NCBI RefSeq assembly: GCF_004283755.1
Contig: NZ_SHMH01000001.1
Coordinates: 673,150 to 737,149 of the forward strand
DNA from: Pseudoxanthomonas winnipegensis
GTDB taxonomy: Bacteria > Pseudomonadota > Gammaproteobacteria > Xanthomonadales > Xanthomonadaceae
DNA: 64,000 bases
Direction of reading: 5' to 3'
In this document: one piece after another, positions 46,056 through 55,117 of the stretch
Numbering within the stretch: the stretch's first letter is position 1
How the letters are laid out: each line of letters starts with the position of its first letter
The notes under the pieces: model-generated
Told to the model about the DNA's origin: nothing
What the model saw: only the letters and a program-made list of their open reading frames with translations
The model's database searches: none
Translations under genes and position numbers: made by a program

Positions 46056-46487
46056 ATGCCACGCCCTGTCCTGCTCGCCCTGTTGCTGGTCTGCGCCGCG
46101 CCCGTGGCGCTCCCCGCCGCTCCGGCCGACCGTTCCAGCCACCACGAAAGTCATCTGCGCGTCGACGAGAGCTCGCTCACCTGGGACAGCGATGGCCGGC
46201 GCCTGGCCCTGCGCGACGGCGCCGACGGCGTTCGCGTCGTGGAGGCCAATACCCTGCGCCTGCAGCCGGGCGATGTTGTGACCCGGGTCGGAGACACGCC
46301 GGTGCGCAGCGTCCGCCAGTGGCTGGCGGCCCTGCGCGCTCGGCCTGGCAAGAGCGTGGTCCTGCAGGTCCGCGGGATCGACGGACGCGTGCGCGTGGTG
46401 CAGCTCTCCGGCGGTGAGATCGCCGACCTGGCACCGCCGCCTCCGCCTCCGCCGCCCCCTACGCCGCCGCCAGCCCCCATCCGCTGA
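46056..46487 (+). CDS. Secreted single-PDZ-domain protein
   Basis: A 143-residue protein with a signal peptide (about 1-22, PVALPAAPAD) and one PDZ domain (about 55-120) whose core reads LRLQPGDVVTRVGDTPVRSV; no protease domain is attached. It ends in a proline-rich tail. A GAGGAGA ribosome binding site sits 8 bases before the ATG at 46056; a GTG overlapping the B6 stop is an alternative that would bury the signal peptide. It may hold or sense a periplasmic peptide or protein end for the transport system (inference). Confidence 0.82.
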   Translation: MPRPVLLALLLVCAAPVALPAAPADRSSHHESHLRVDESSLTWDSDGRRLALRDGADGVRVVEANTLRLQPGDVVTRVGDTPVRSVRQWLAALRARPGKSVVLQVRGIDGRVRVVQLSGGEIADLAPPPPPPPPPTPPPAPIR

Positions 46488-46591
46488 TGCGCGTACTTCA
46501 CATGCACCGCGTCGTTGCCCCGCACGCCCGGCTGCACCAAGGCCTGCGCGTTAAGCTGCACTCAATTTGGTTCCCGGATAGGAGTCCGACA

Positions 46592-47059
46592 ATGAAGGCC
46601 ACCCTCCTGGGCGCGTTCCTGGCCCTCGCGGCGAGCCAGCCGACCGGCGCGGCGGCCGCGGAAGCGTCCCTGCAGGACACCATCAGCGCGCTCGATACGC
46701 AGGTCTTCGATGCGTTCAACCGCTGCCAGGATCCGGCGCAGCTGGCGCGGCACGCGGCGTACTTCGATCCGGCCGTGGAGTTCTACCACGACACCGGCGG
46801 GGTGACCTGGACGCGCGATGCGATGCTGGCCAACACCAAGCAATATGCCTGTGGCCGCTACACGCGCCAGCTGGTGCCCGGCAGCCTGAAGGTCTATCCG
46901 GTCAAGGACTTCGGCGCCATCGAACAGGGCCAGCATCGCTTCTGCCAGGCCGGATCGCAGCAGTGCGACGGGCTGGCGGACTTCGTCATCGTCTGGCGCC
47001 AGCACGACGGCCAGTGGACCATCACCCGCGTGCTGAGCTATGGCCACCGCAGCCAGTGA
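46592..47059 (+). CDS. Secreted NTF2-like (DUF4440/SnoaL-type) protein
   Basis: A 155-residue protein with a signal peptide (about 1-22) and an NTF2-like cone domain: LDTQVFDAFNRCQDPAQLAR, then AAYFDPAVEFYHDTGGV and a C-terminal FVIVWRQHDGQWTITRVLSY. Three cysteines remain in the mature part. AGGAGT precedes the ATG at 46592. The fold binds small hydrophobic ligands or acts as an enzyme; which applies cannot be told. It follows the PDZ gene after 104 bp and ends just before the next small gene. Confidence 0.75.
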   Translation: MKATLLGAFLALAASQPTGAAAAEASLQDTISALDTQVFDAFNRCQDPAQLARHAAYFDPAVEFYHDTGGVTWTRDAMLANTKQYACGRYTRQLVPGSLKVYPVKDFGAIEQGQHRFCQAGSQQCDGLADFVIVWRQHDGQWTITRVLSYGHRSQ

Positions 47060-47105
47060 GCCGCATGCCATGATCTGGCTCCGTTCCCGTTCCTGGACGC
47101 TCTCC

Positions 47106-47462
47106 ATGCGCCTGCCTGCGCGCTTTCTGCTTGCCGCCGCCATGAGCGCGGTGCCGCTGCATGCCGCGCCACAGACCGCGCCGGACCAGGGCGTACTGAT
47201 CTCGCAGGACACGCTGGATGGCTACACCGGCCGCTACGTCACCCCCGACAAGCTGGCACTGCGCGTGTGGCGCGAAGGCAATGTGCTGAAGCTGCAGCCC
47301 GAAGGCGGGTCGACCACGACGCTGATCGCCGATTCGGAAACCACGTTCCACACCGACGGCCAGGCCGCGCGCGTGGAGTTCGCCTTCGACGCGGCCGACC
47401 GTGTCAGCCACCTGCTGCTGGTCCAGGGCGGCGCCACGGTCAAGGCCTTGAGGCAGCAGTGA
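47106..47462 (+). CDS. Small secreted protein, DUF3471-like
   Basis: A 118-residue protein with a signal peptide (about 1-22, PLHAAPQ). The mature part (LDGYTGRYVTPDKLALRVWR, then LKLQPEGGSTTTLIADSETTFH) resembles the small beta-rich domain (DUF3471) often found after serine beta-lactamase-like enzymes, here on its own. The start at 47106 begins the signal peptide. Function unknown; it is the last structural gene before the two-component pair. Confidence 0.6.
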   Translation: MRLPARFLLAAAMSAVPLHAAPQTAPDQGVLISQDTLDGYTGRYVTPDKLALRVWREGNVLKLQPEGGSTTTLIADSETTFHTDGQAARVEFAFDAADRVSHLLLVQGGATVKALRQQ

Positions 47463-47559
47463 GCGGAGCGGGGTGAGGCGTGAGTCAAAGCACTGATCCT
47501 CTCGCGCGCCCGCGCTTGTTCCTCACTCCTCGCTCCACCCACTCACTTCTCGCTCCACC
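47463..47559. repeat. Intergenic hairpin repeat before response regulator
   Basis: An imperfect inverted repeat of the type found in the A3-B3 and A5-B5 gaps: GTGAGGCGTGAGTC on the left and CTCACTCCTCGCTCC/CTCACTTCTCGCTCC on the right. No sigma-54 site or TGTCCG repeat was seen here, so the regulator gene is either read through from the operon or has its own weak promoter. Confidence 0.5.
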
Positions 47560-48900
47560 ATGCCCACTCTGCTGATCATCGACGACAACCCGGCCGTGGC
47601 CACGGCGCTGAACGTGCTGTTCTCGCTGCACGACATCGCCACGCTGCACGCGGCCACGCCGGAGGAGGGCCTGGCGCTGCTGGAACGCGAGGCGGTGGAC
47701 CTGGTGATCCAGGACATGAACTTCTCCGCCGACACCACCAGCGGCGAGGAGGGCCAGGCGCTGTTCGCGCAGATCCGCGCGCGCCATCCCGACCTGCCGG
47801 TGGTGCTGCTGACCGCGTGGACACACCTGGAAGCGGCGGTGGAACTGGTCAAGGCCGGCGCGGCCGACTACATGAGCAAGCCCTGGGACGACCGCCGCCT
47901 GCTTGCCACGGTCAATACGCTGCTGGAGCTGTCCGAGGCGCGCGCCGAACTGGACCGCCGCCGCGCGCGCGATCGCCTGCAGCGCGCGCAGCTGGAGCAG
48001 AAGTACGACCTGTGCGGCGTGGTGTTCAACGATCCGGCCAGCGAGCGCGTGCTGGCGCTGGCCTGCCAGGTGGCGCGCAGCGACCTGCCGGTGCTGATCA
48101 CCGGCCCCAACGGCAGCGGCAAGGAGAAGATCGCGCAGATCGTGCAGGCCAACTCCGCGGTACGCCATGGCGCCTTCGTCACGCTCAACTGCGGCGCGCT
48201 GCCGAGCGAGCTGATCGAGGCCGAGCTGTTCGGCGCCGATGCCGGCGCCTACACCGGCGCCAACAAGGCGCGCGAAGGCAAGTTCGAGGCGGCCGACGGC
48301 GGCACGCTGTTCCTGGACGAGATCGGCAACCTGCCGCTGGCCGGCCAGATGAAGCTGCTGCGCGTGCTGGAGACCGGCAAGTTCGAGCGTCTGGGCTCCA
48401 ACCGCGAGCGCAGCGTGCGCGTGCGCGTGATCAGCGCCACCAACGCCGACCTGCCGGCGATGATCCGCGACGGCGCGTTCCGCGAAGACCTCTACTACCG
48501 CCTCAACGCGATCGAGCTGGCCCTGCCGCCGCTGGCCGACCGCCCCGGCGACATCCTGCCGCTGGCCGCGCACTTCGCCGACAAGCCCATCGGCGACTCG
48601 GCGCGCGCCGCGCTGCTGCGTCATCCCTGGCCCGGCAACGTGCGTGAGCTGCGCAACGTGATCCAGCGCGCCAGCCTGCTCAGCCCCGGCGCCCACATCG
48701 AGGCGGCCGACCTGAATCTGCCGGTCGCCACCGCACCCGTTCGCACGCATGCGCCGGTCCACGAACCCGACCGCGCCCAGATCGAAGCGGCCATCGCCCG
48801 CGCAGGCGGCGTCATCGCCCAGGCCGCCAGTGAGCTGGGCCTGAGCCGCCAGGCCCTGTACCGGCGCATGGAGCGCCACGGCATCAAGAGCCCGACATGA
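47560..48900 (+). CDS. NtrC-family sigma-54-dependent response regulator
   Basis: A 446-residue regulator in three parts. Receiver (1-120): acidic D8-D9, phosphoacceptor D52, T85 and K107 all present. AAA+ domain (about 150-385): Walker A GPNGSGKE (182-189), the sigma-54 contact loop GAYTGA (229-234, with Tyr for the usual Phe), Walker B GGTLFLDE (247-254). C-terminal Fis-type HTH (about 405-441, ASELGLSRQALYRRM). It should activate sigma-54 promoters when phosphorylated by the overlapping kinase; the obvious target is the promoter at 28035 with its three inverted repeats (inference). Confidence 0.95.
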   Translation: MPTLLIIDDNPAVATALNVLFSLHDIATLHAATPEEGLALLEREAVDLVIQDMNFSADTTSGEEGQALFAQIRARHPDLPVVLLTAWTHLEAAVELVKAGAADYMSKPWDDRRLLATVNTLLELSEARAELDRRRARDRLQRAQLEQKYDLCGVVFNDPASERVLALACQVARSDLPVLITGPNGSGKEKIAQIVQANSAVRHGAFVTLNCGALPSELIEAELFGADAGAYTGANKAREGKFEAADGGTLFLDEIGNLPLAGQMKLLRVLETGKFERLGSNRERSVRVRVISATNADLPAMIRDGAFREDLYYRLNAIELALPPLADRPGDILPLAAHFADKPIGDSARAALLRHPWPGNVRELRNVIQRASLLSPGAHIEAADLNLPVATAPVRTHAPVHEPDRAQIEAAIARAGGVIAQAASELGLSRQALYRRMERHGIKSPT

Positions 48901-50222
48901 AGCACTCGCTCGCCGGCCGCCTGCTGCTGTGGCTGATCCCGCTGGGCGTGGCGGCCATCGCGTTGCCGCTGACGCTGCGGCAGTGGCTCGAGGACGACTG
49001 GCTGGTCGGCGTGATCAGCGCCGCGCTCCTGCTGCCGCTGGCGGCGTGGATGCTGCACCAGGCGCTGGCACCGGTGCAGTCGCTGTTCCGCGCGCTGTCC
49101 GGCTCGGTCAACAGCTATCGCGACGGCGAGTTCAACTTCGGCATCCACTGGCAGGGCCACGACGAACTGGCCGGCCTGGTGACCTCGCACGAGGAACTGG
49201 GCCAGGTGCTGCGCAGCCAACGCCAGGGGCTGGCGCAGCGCGAGCTGCTGCTGGATAGCATGGTCCAGCACTCGCCGGTGGCGATGCTGCTGCTGGCGCC
49301 CGGTGGCGATGGCGGCATGCGTGTGGTGTTCGCCAACCTGGCCGCGCGCACGCTGCTCTACGGCGGGCGGCGCATGGAGGGCCAGCCGTTCGACCCGCTG
49401 CTGCAGCAGGCCCAGCCCGAACTGGTCGAGGCCCTGCAGCGCGGCGGCGACAGCCTGTTCGCCGTACCGTCCGATGAGGAAGGCGGCGAAGAGCAGATCT
49501 ATCACCTGGCGCGTCGCCGCTTCCAGCTCAACGGCCGCCAGCAGGAACTGCTGCAGCTATGGCGCCTGACCACCGAACTGCGCCGCCAGGAGGTGCAGAC
49601 CTGGAAGAAGGTGATCCGCGTGATCAGCCACGAGCTCAACAACTCGCTGGCCCCGGTCGCCTCGCTGGCGCACTCGGGTGGCGAACTGGTGCGACGCGGC
49701 CGCCACGAGCAGCTCGAGCACGTGTTCGCCACCATCGAGGAACGCGCGCGGCATCTGGAGGAATTCATCCGCGGCTACGCGCGCTTCGCCAAGCTGCCGC
49801 AGCCGCAGAAGCAGGCGATCGAATGGGGCGCCTTCCTGCGTGGGCTGCAGCAGCAGATCGGCTTCAATATCGAAGGTCACGCGCAGGACACGCACAGCCG
49901 CATCGACCCGGCGCAGTTCGGCCAAGCCCTGCTCAACCTGGTCAAGAACGCGCACGAATCCGGCGGCGATCCCACCCAGGTCACCGTGCGCGTGCTGCCG
50001 CTGGGCAACCAGGTGCGCGTGGAAGTGCTGGACCGCGGCAGCGGCATGAACGAGGCCGTGCTGCAGAACGCGCTGGTGCCGTTCTATTCGACCAAACGCA
50101 ACGGCACCGGCCTGGGGCTGGCACTGACCCGCGAGATCATCGAGGCCCACGACGGCCGCATCGCCTTGCACAACCGCGAAGGCGGCGGCCTGTGCGTGAC
50201 CCTGCACCTGCCCACCACCTGA
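48897..50222 (+). CDS. Sensor histidine kinase of the transport cluster
   Basis: A 441-residue kinase: two N-terminal membrane segments (about 8-26 and 36-55) separated by only about ten residues, so there is almost no periplasmic sensor; then HAMP-like linker, PAS-like domain (about 115-225), HisKA with the phospho-His H245 (VISHELNNS), and HATPase with N-box N351, G1 DRGSGM and G2 GTGLGL. The ATG overlaps the regulator stop (ATGA). With so short a periplasmic loop it probably senses within the membrane or through a partner, as kinases linked to antimicrobial-peptide ABC transporters do (inference). Confidence 0.94.
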   Translation: MKHSLAGRLLLWLIPLGVAAIALPLTLRQWLEDDWLVGVISAALLLPLAAWMLHQALAPVQSLFRALSGSVNSYRDGEFNFGIHWQGHDELAGLVTSHEELGQVLRSQRQGLAQRELLLDSMVQHSPVAMLLLAPGGDGGMRVVFANLAARTLLYGGRRMEGQPFDPLLQQAQPELVEALQRGGDSLFAVPSDEEGGEEQIYHLARRRFQLNGRQQELLQLWRLTTELRRQEVQTWKKVIRVISHELNNSLAPVASLAHSGGELVRRGRHEQLEHVFATIEERARHLEEFIRGYARFAKLPQPQKQAIEWGAFLRGLQQQIGFNIEGHAQDTHSRIDPAQFGQALLNLVKNAHESGGDPTQVTVRVLPLGNQVRVEVLDRGSGMNEAVLQNALVPFYSTKRNGTGLGLALTREIIEAHDGRIALHNREGGGLCVTLHLPTT

Positions 50223-50257
50223 TCCGTTGCTGACGTGGATTGGAGCGGCTCCTCCCT

Positions 50258-50351
50258 GTAGAGCGGAGCTTGTGGCAATCCCCTTTTGGGGACTCCGCCG
50301 CTCTTCGTTCGGTGCGGGGGAAAAGCCCCAGCGGAGCAAGCTCCGCTCTAC
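50258..50351. repeat. GTAG-type REP pair, left unit interrupted (copy 3)
   Basis: The left unit starts GTAGAGCGGAGCTTG (50258-50272) but is then broken by a smaller hairpin (ATCCCCTTTTGGGGA); the right unit (50329-50351) is intact. It separates the kinase gene from the convergent ridA-like gene. Confidence 0.8.
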
Positions 50352-50388
50352 GGAGATCTGAGGAGACAGTTGCTCCCACCTGCTCCCC

Positions 50389-50841
50389 TCAGCGGCTCCC
50401 GGCGTACGCCGTGCAATCCATTTCCAGCAGCGCCTTCATCGGCAGCGCGCTCACCGCCATCGCGCTGCGCGCCGGAAGCCGCTCGGGCTTGAACGCCGCG
50501 GTGTAGATGGCATTGAAGGTCGACCAGTTGGCCATGTCGGTGATCATGACCGTACAGCGCGCCACATCGTCCATCGACCGCCCGGCGCGCTGCAGCGCCT
50601 TGGCCACATTGGCCATGGTGTTGCGCGCCTGGGCGTCGAATGCGTCCGGCAGCTTGCCCTCCGCATCGACACCCAGCTGGCCGGAGACATACACCGTATC
50701 GCCCGCGCGCACCGCCGCCGCATACGGCGCCTTGCTGCCGGCGGGGATGAAGTATTCAAGATCCGCGGCCGGCGCGACGGCAGCGAACACGGAGAGGGTC
50801 AACAGCGCGGTACTGCACAGCAGAAGGCGTGACGGCGTCAT
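50389..50841 (-). CDS. Secreted RidA-family protein
   Basis: A 150-residue YjgF/YER057c/UK114 (RidA) protein with a signal peptide (about 1-24), which places it in the periplasm, unlike RidA proper. Conserved features: DTVYVSGQLGVDAEGKLP, and the C-terminal RLPARSAMAVSALPMKALLE with the Arg that in RidA binds the carboxylate of the imine substrate, and the Glu. It may hydrolyse imines or enamines or bind small acids in the periplasm. The start at 50841 begins the signal peptide. glmU lies upstream on the same strand after 217 bp. Confidence 0.85.
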   Translation of the reverse strand: MTPSRLLLCSTALLTLSVFAAVAPAADLEYFIPAGSKAPYAAAVRAGDTVYVSGQLGVDAEGKLPDAFDAQARNTMANVAKALQRAGRSMDDVARCTVMITDMANWSTFNAIYTAAFKPERLPARSAMAVSALPMKALLEMDCTAYAGSR

Positions 50842-51058
50842 GGGTCGGGTTCCAGATAAGGAGCGGAAGATGCGCACGCCAGCGCCGCTTCCGGGCACCG
50901 GCCTTCGCACCGCGTTGCGCGCAACGCCTCCCATTGAACGCACAGCGAACTTACCTGTGTTGCTCGTCCAAGACCAGTGCTTTTGAGGGGTAGGCTGCGA
51001 GCAATCAGAGGTGAGGGCGCTGGCGCAACCGCCTTTGCTCGCTCCTCAGGCCTCCCGC

Positions 51059-52429
51059 TCAATTCTCCTTCTTGACCGGCCGCGTCCAGCCTTCCAGCGT
51101 CTGCTGGCGGGCGCGGGCGAGGGTCAGTTCGCCGGCCGGCGCGTCGCGGGTGATGACCGAGCCGGCGCCCAGGGTGGCGCCATCGCCGATGGAGATCGGC
51201 GCCACCAGCGCGCTGTTGCTGCCGACGAACACGTTGTCGCCGATGGTGGTGGTGAACTTGTTCACCCCGTCGTAGTTGCAGGTGATGACGCCCGCGCCGA
51301 CGTTGGTGCGGCTGCCGATGACCGTGTCGCCCAGGTAGCTGAGGTGATTGGCCTTGGTGCCCACGCCCAGCACGGCGTTCTTGGTTTCCACGAAGTTGCC
51401 GACATGCACGCCGTCGGCCAGCACCGTGCCCGGACGCAGCCGTGCGAACGGGCCGATCTGCACCGCGCCCTCGGTGACCACGCCTTCCAGGTCGCAGTGC
51501 GCGCGCACCTCGGTGCCCGGGCCCAGCTTGACGTTCTTCAGGCGCACGAAGGGGCCAATCTGCACGCCGTCGCCCAGTTCGACCCCGCCCTCCAGCACCA
51601 CGTCCACATCGATCTGCACGTCCAGGCCGACGCGCACGGTGCCGCGCTGGTCCACGCGCGCCGGATCGATCAGCCGCGCACCGGCCAGGCACAGCGCCTT
51701 GGCCTGGCGCATCTGCCAGGTGCGCTCAAGCTGGGCGAGCTGCCACGGGTCGTTGGCGCCCTCGGCCTCCAGCGGGTCGGCGACCAGCACCATCTCGGCC
51801 GGGGTGAACTCGGCCGCGGCCATGCCGAAGATGTCGGTGAGGTAGTACTCGCCCTGCGCGTTGTCGTTGGACAGCTGCGCCAGCCAGCGATGCAGCGCCG
51901 TCGATTCGGCGGTGACGATGCCGGTGTTGATGGTGCGGATGCGGCGCTGCTCGTCGTCGGCGTCCTTGTGCTCGACGATGGCGCCGACCTTGCCGTTGGC
52001 ATCGCGCACGATGCGGCCGTAGCCGCTCGGATCGTCCGGCTCGGCCACCAGCACCGCCAGGCGGCCCGGCGCGTGCAGCAGGCGCAGCAGCGTGTCGGCG
52101 CGGATCAGCGGCACATCGCCATAGAGCACCAGCACGGTGGCCGCGTCGGGCACCTGCTCCATCGCCTGCTGCACGGCATGGCCGGTGCCCAGGCGCACGG
52201 CCTGCTCGGCCCACTGCAGGTCGGACTGGTCGGCGAAGGCCTCGCGCACCGCCTCGCCGCCATGGCCGTAGACCACGTGGATCGCCTCGGGCTGCAGCGC
52301 ACGCGCCGTATCGATCACATGCGCCAGCATCGGCCGGCCCGCGATCGGCTGCAGCACCTTGGGCCGGGCCGAGCGCATGCGCTTGCCCTCGCCGGCGGCC
52401 AGGATGATCACGTGCAGGGGAAGCGTCAT
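51059..52429 (-). CDS. glmU: Bifunctional GlmU (UDP-GlcNAc pyrophosphorylase/GlcN-1-P acetyltransferase)
   Basis: A 456-residue GlmU, the normal length. The N-terminal uridylyltransferase begins with [20 protein letters not shown] (nucleotide-binding loop); YGDVPLI and the later [11 protein letters not shown] follow; the C-terminal left-handed beta-helix (about 250-456) carries [12 protein letters not shown] and [20 protein letters not shown] with the catalytic His/Tyr region. It makes UDP-GlcNAc from GlcN-1-P, acetyl-CoA and UTP. It is divergent from a glycosyltransferase gene, 144 bp apart. Confidence 0.97.
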   Translation of the reverse strand: MTLPLHVIILAAGEGKRMRSARPKVLQPIAGRPMLAHVIDTARALQPEAIHVVYGHGGEAVREAFADQSDLQWAEQAVRLGTGHAVQQAMEQVPDAATVLVLYGDVPLIRADTLLRLLHAPGRLAVLVAEPDDPSGYGRIVRDANGKVGAIVEHKDADDEQRRIRTINTGIVTAESTALHRWLAQLSNDNAQGEYYLTDIFGMAAAEFTPAEMVLVADPLEAEGANDPWQLAQLERTWQMRQAKALCLAGARLIDPARVDQRGTVRVGLDVQIDVDVVLEGGVELGDGVQIGPFVRLKNVKLGPGTEVRAHCDLEGVVTEGAVQIGPFARLRPGTVLADGVHVGNFVETKNAVLGVGTKANHLSYLGDTVIGSRTNVGAGVITCNYDGVNKFTTTIGDNVFVGSNSALVAPISIGDGATLGAGSVITRDAPAGELTLARARQQTLEGWTRPVKKEN

Positions 52430-52573
52430 GGGCGTGCGTCGCTGGAAGACATGGCGAAGGATTCTAATCGTCCCGGCCCGCGCCCACGTCACAGCGTGCC
52501 GGCAGCGCGCAGTGCTGCGCCTCGCCTGCGATAATCGCGCGTCTGCAGGCTGCAACCCTCAAGGAAGATCGTC

Positions 52574-54166
52574 TTGTCCGAATCCCGTTCGTCAACCGCC
52601 CCGGCGCTGTCCTGGAAGTTCACCCTCGGCCTGGCCGCGCTGCTGACCCTGCTGACCGCGCTGATCAACGGTCAGGACCGCAACTGGGACCTGCGCAACT
52701 ACCACCTCTACACCGGCTCGGCGCTGCTGCAGGGGCGTCTGACGCAGGACATCGCCGCCGCCCAGCTGCAGACCTGGCACAACCCGGCCGCGGATCTGCC
52801 GTTCGTGTGGATGGTGCATGCCGGTTGGCCTGGTTGGCTGATCGCGTTCTGGCTGAGCCTGCCCTCGCTGCTGGCGCTGTTCTTCGCCCTGCGCCTGCTG
52901 GACCGCTGCTGGCCGCAGGCGCGCAGCCGCATGCGCCTGGTGCTGACCGGCGTGTTGGCGCTGACCGGTGCGGCCGTGGGCCCGAGCGTCGGCTCGACGT
53001 TCAACGACGCCCTCATCGCCACCGGCGCTACCGGGGCGCTGTGGTGGGTGCTGCGCTCGCGCGAGCAGGCCGGCCTGTGGAAGACCTGGCTGCCTGCCGG
53101 GCTGATCCTGGGCCTGGCCACCGGCCTGAAGCTGACGGGCGTCATCTATTGCGTCGCGCTGGGCGCTGTCGCCCTGCTGGCCGGCCCCCTGCGCCAGGCA
53201 CCGCTGCGCGTGCTGGCCGTGGCGGTCGGCGGCCTGCTCGGCGGCGTGGTGAACGGCGGACCATGGGCCTGGGTGCTGTGGCAGACCTTCGGCAATCCGC
53301 TGTTCCCGTACTTCAATCAGGTCTTCCAGTCGCCGGACGCCCAGGCGGTGGCCTACAACGACGCGCGCTTCATCCCGCACGGGCTGGATGCCTGGATGAC
53401 GGTGTTCCAGTTCACCAAGCGTGGCTTCCATTTCTCCGAGGCCAGGCTGGCCGATCCGCGCATCCTGCTGGGCCTGCTGGCGCTGGGCCTGACGCTCTTC
53501 GTGCAGCGCAGGCAGCGCCGTGCGTGCGACGATGTGGCGCTGCTGTTGTTGTTCTGCCTGGTGACCCTGGTCGTCTGGACCAGGCTGTACGGCATCTATC
53601 GTTATCTGATCGCGGTCGAGCTGCTGTGCGCGATCGCGCTGGCGGGCACGGCGACCGCGTTCCTGCCCAAGCGCTGGCCGCGCTTCGTGCTGATCCTCGG
53701 ACTGGCGCTGGTGATCGGCCTGACCAAGCGACCCAGTTGGGGCCGCACGCATCCGTTCACCACGCCGATGGTGCAGGTGCGTTTCCCGCCCATGGACAAG
53801 GAAGCGCTGGTGGTGATCTCGAGCACTTCCCCGCTGGGGCACGCAGTGGCGTTCCTGCCGCCATCGGTGCCGGCAATCTCGGTCGCCAACAACTTCATGC
53901 AACCTCAGGTCTGCACGGCCCTGCAGGCCCGCGCCGAGGCCCGCATCCGCGAGCACCGTGGCGCGCTCTATCTGCTACGCGAGGTCAGCACTGACCTGGA
54001 CGATCCTGTCGCCAGCGAGTACACGCGCTACGGCCTGACGCAGGCGGGTGCGTGCCAACCCGTGGCCGACTCGCTGCGCCCACTGGAGCTGTGTCCGCTG
54101 CAGCGGGTGCGCGAGGTCAGCGTGCTGTGTCCGCAGGCGGGCGCTGCCCCACCAGCTGGTCGGTGA
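52574..54166 (+). CDS. Polytopic membrane glycosyltransferase, GtrC-like
   Basis: A 530-residue protein with about ten or eleven membrane segments and a C-terminal periplasmic part. After the first segment comes GQDRNWDLRNYHLY, where the acidic residues of the first periplasmic loop are placed as in GT-C glycosyltransferases that use polyprenyl-phosphate sugars. The start is TTG at 52574 with AAGGAAG 6 bases upstream. Its 3' end overlaps the 3' end of the convergent GT2 gene by 50 bp. With the GT2 and GtrA genes it makes up a three-gene module that resembles gtrABC, which modifies O-antigen or another glycan (inference). Confidence 0.75.
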   Translation: MSESRSSTAPALSWKFTLGLAALLTLLTALINGQDRNWDLRNYHLYTGSALLQGRLTQDIAAAQLQTWHNPAADLPFVWMVHAGWPGWLIAFWLSLPSLLALFFALRLLDRCWPQARSRMRLVLTGVLALTGAAVGPSVGSTFNDALIATGATGALWWVLRSREQAGLWKTWLPAGLILGLATGLKLTGVIYCVALGAVALLAGPLRQAPLRVLAVAVGGLLGGVVNGGPWAWVLWQTFGNPLFPYFNQVFQSPDAQAVAYNDARFIPHGLDAWMTVFQFTKRGFHFSEARLADPRILLGLLALGLTLFVQRRQRRACDDVALLLLFCLVTLVVWTRLYGIYRYLIAVELLCAIALAGTATAFLPKRWPRFVLILGLALVIGLTKRPSWGRTHPFTTPMVQVRFPPMDKEALVVISSTSPLGHAVAFLPPSVPAISVANNFMQPQVCTALQARAEARIREHRGALYLLREVSTDLDDPVASEYTRYGLTQAGACQPVADSLRPLELCPLQRVREVSVLCPQAGAAPPAGR

Positions 54167-55055
54167 TCAGGCGCTGGATCTCGTTGGCACGGCGGTTGAC
54201 CGTATCCAGGATCAGCCCGGTCGCCAGCGAGACGATGCCCACCAGCGTCAGCGCCACCGCCAGCACCGCGGTCGAGGGATGGGTGACCAGCCCGGTGCGG
54301 CTGAACTCGGCGATCACCACGCTGCCAAAGCCCAGTCCGGCCAGCACCATCAGCGCCGCCACGCCGCCGAAGAACAGCAGCGGCCGCATGTCCTTGAACA
54401 GGAACAGCAGCGTGCGCAGCACGCGCACGCCGTCCCTGTAGGTGCTCAGCTTGGACTGACTACCATCGGGGCGCACGCCGTAGGCGATCGGCCGTTCGGC
54501 CAGCACGAAGCCGTTGCTCAGCGCGAACACGGTCATCTCGGTCTCGATCTCGAAGCCATGCGAGAGCACCGGCATCGACTTGACGAACCGCCGCGAGAAC
54601 GCCCGGTAGCCAGACAACACATCGCGCACGGGGCTGCCGAACAGCATCGCCACGCAGCGCCGCACAAGCTGGTTGCCGATGCCGTGGAAGCGGCGGAACG
54701 AGGCATGCTGGAAATCCTCCAGCCGCGTGCCGACGACCATATCCGCGCGCCCCTGCCGGATTTCCTCCAGCAGCGCCGCCGCGGCACCGGCCGGATAGGT
54801 GTCGTCGCCATCGACCATCAGATAGGCATCGGCCTCGACGTCGCGGAACATCGCCCGCACCACATTACCCTTGCCCTTGGCCGGCACGCGCCGCACCTGC
54901 GCGCCGGCCGCACGCGCGACTTGGGCGGTGTCGTCGGTGCTGGCGTTGTCGAACACCCAGACCTCGGCCTGCGGCAGGGCCGCGCGAAAATCGCCCACCA
55001 CCTTGGCGATGGTGGTGGCTTCGTTGAAACAGGGAATCAGAATGGCGACGCGCAC
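54117..55055 (-). CDS. GT2 polyprenyl-phosphate glycosyltransferase, GtrB-like
   Basis: A 312-residue family 2 glycosyltransferase: ILIPCFNEATTIAKVV at the N-terminus, VFDNASTDDTAQVA, the DxD-type motif VDGDDTYP, then two C-terminal membrane segments (about 225-250 and 262-287), as in GtrB/DPM1-like enzymes that load a sugar onto undecaprenyl phosphate. It is convergent with the GtrC-like gene (50-bp overlap) and divergent from gtrA (62 bp). Confidence 0.88.
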   Translation of the reverse strand: MRVAILIPCFNEATTIAKVVGDFRAALPQAEVWVFDNASTDDTAQVARAAGAQVRRVPAKGKGNVVRAMFRDVEADAYLMVDGDDTYPAGAAAALLEEIRQGRADMVVGTRLEDFQHASFRRFHGIGNQLVRRCVAMLFGSPVRDVLSGYRAFSRRFVKSMPVLSHGFEIETEMTVFALSNGFVLAERPIAYGVRPDGSQSKLSTYRDGVRVLRTLLFLFKDMRPLLFFGGVAALMVLAGLGFGSVVIAEFSRTGLVTHPSTAVLAVALTLVGIVSLATGLILDTVNRRANEIQRLITDQLVGQRPPADTAR

Positions 55056-55117
55056 CTGACCTCCATGGCAGGAAACTGCGCGCGATCTTACAGGGCCGCA
55101 GGCGTGCGCCGGCTAGA

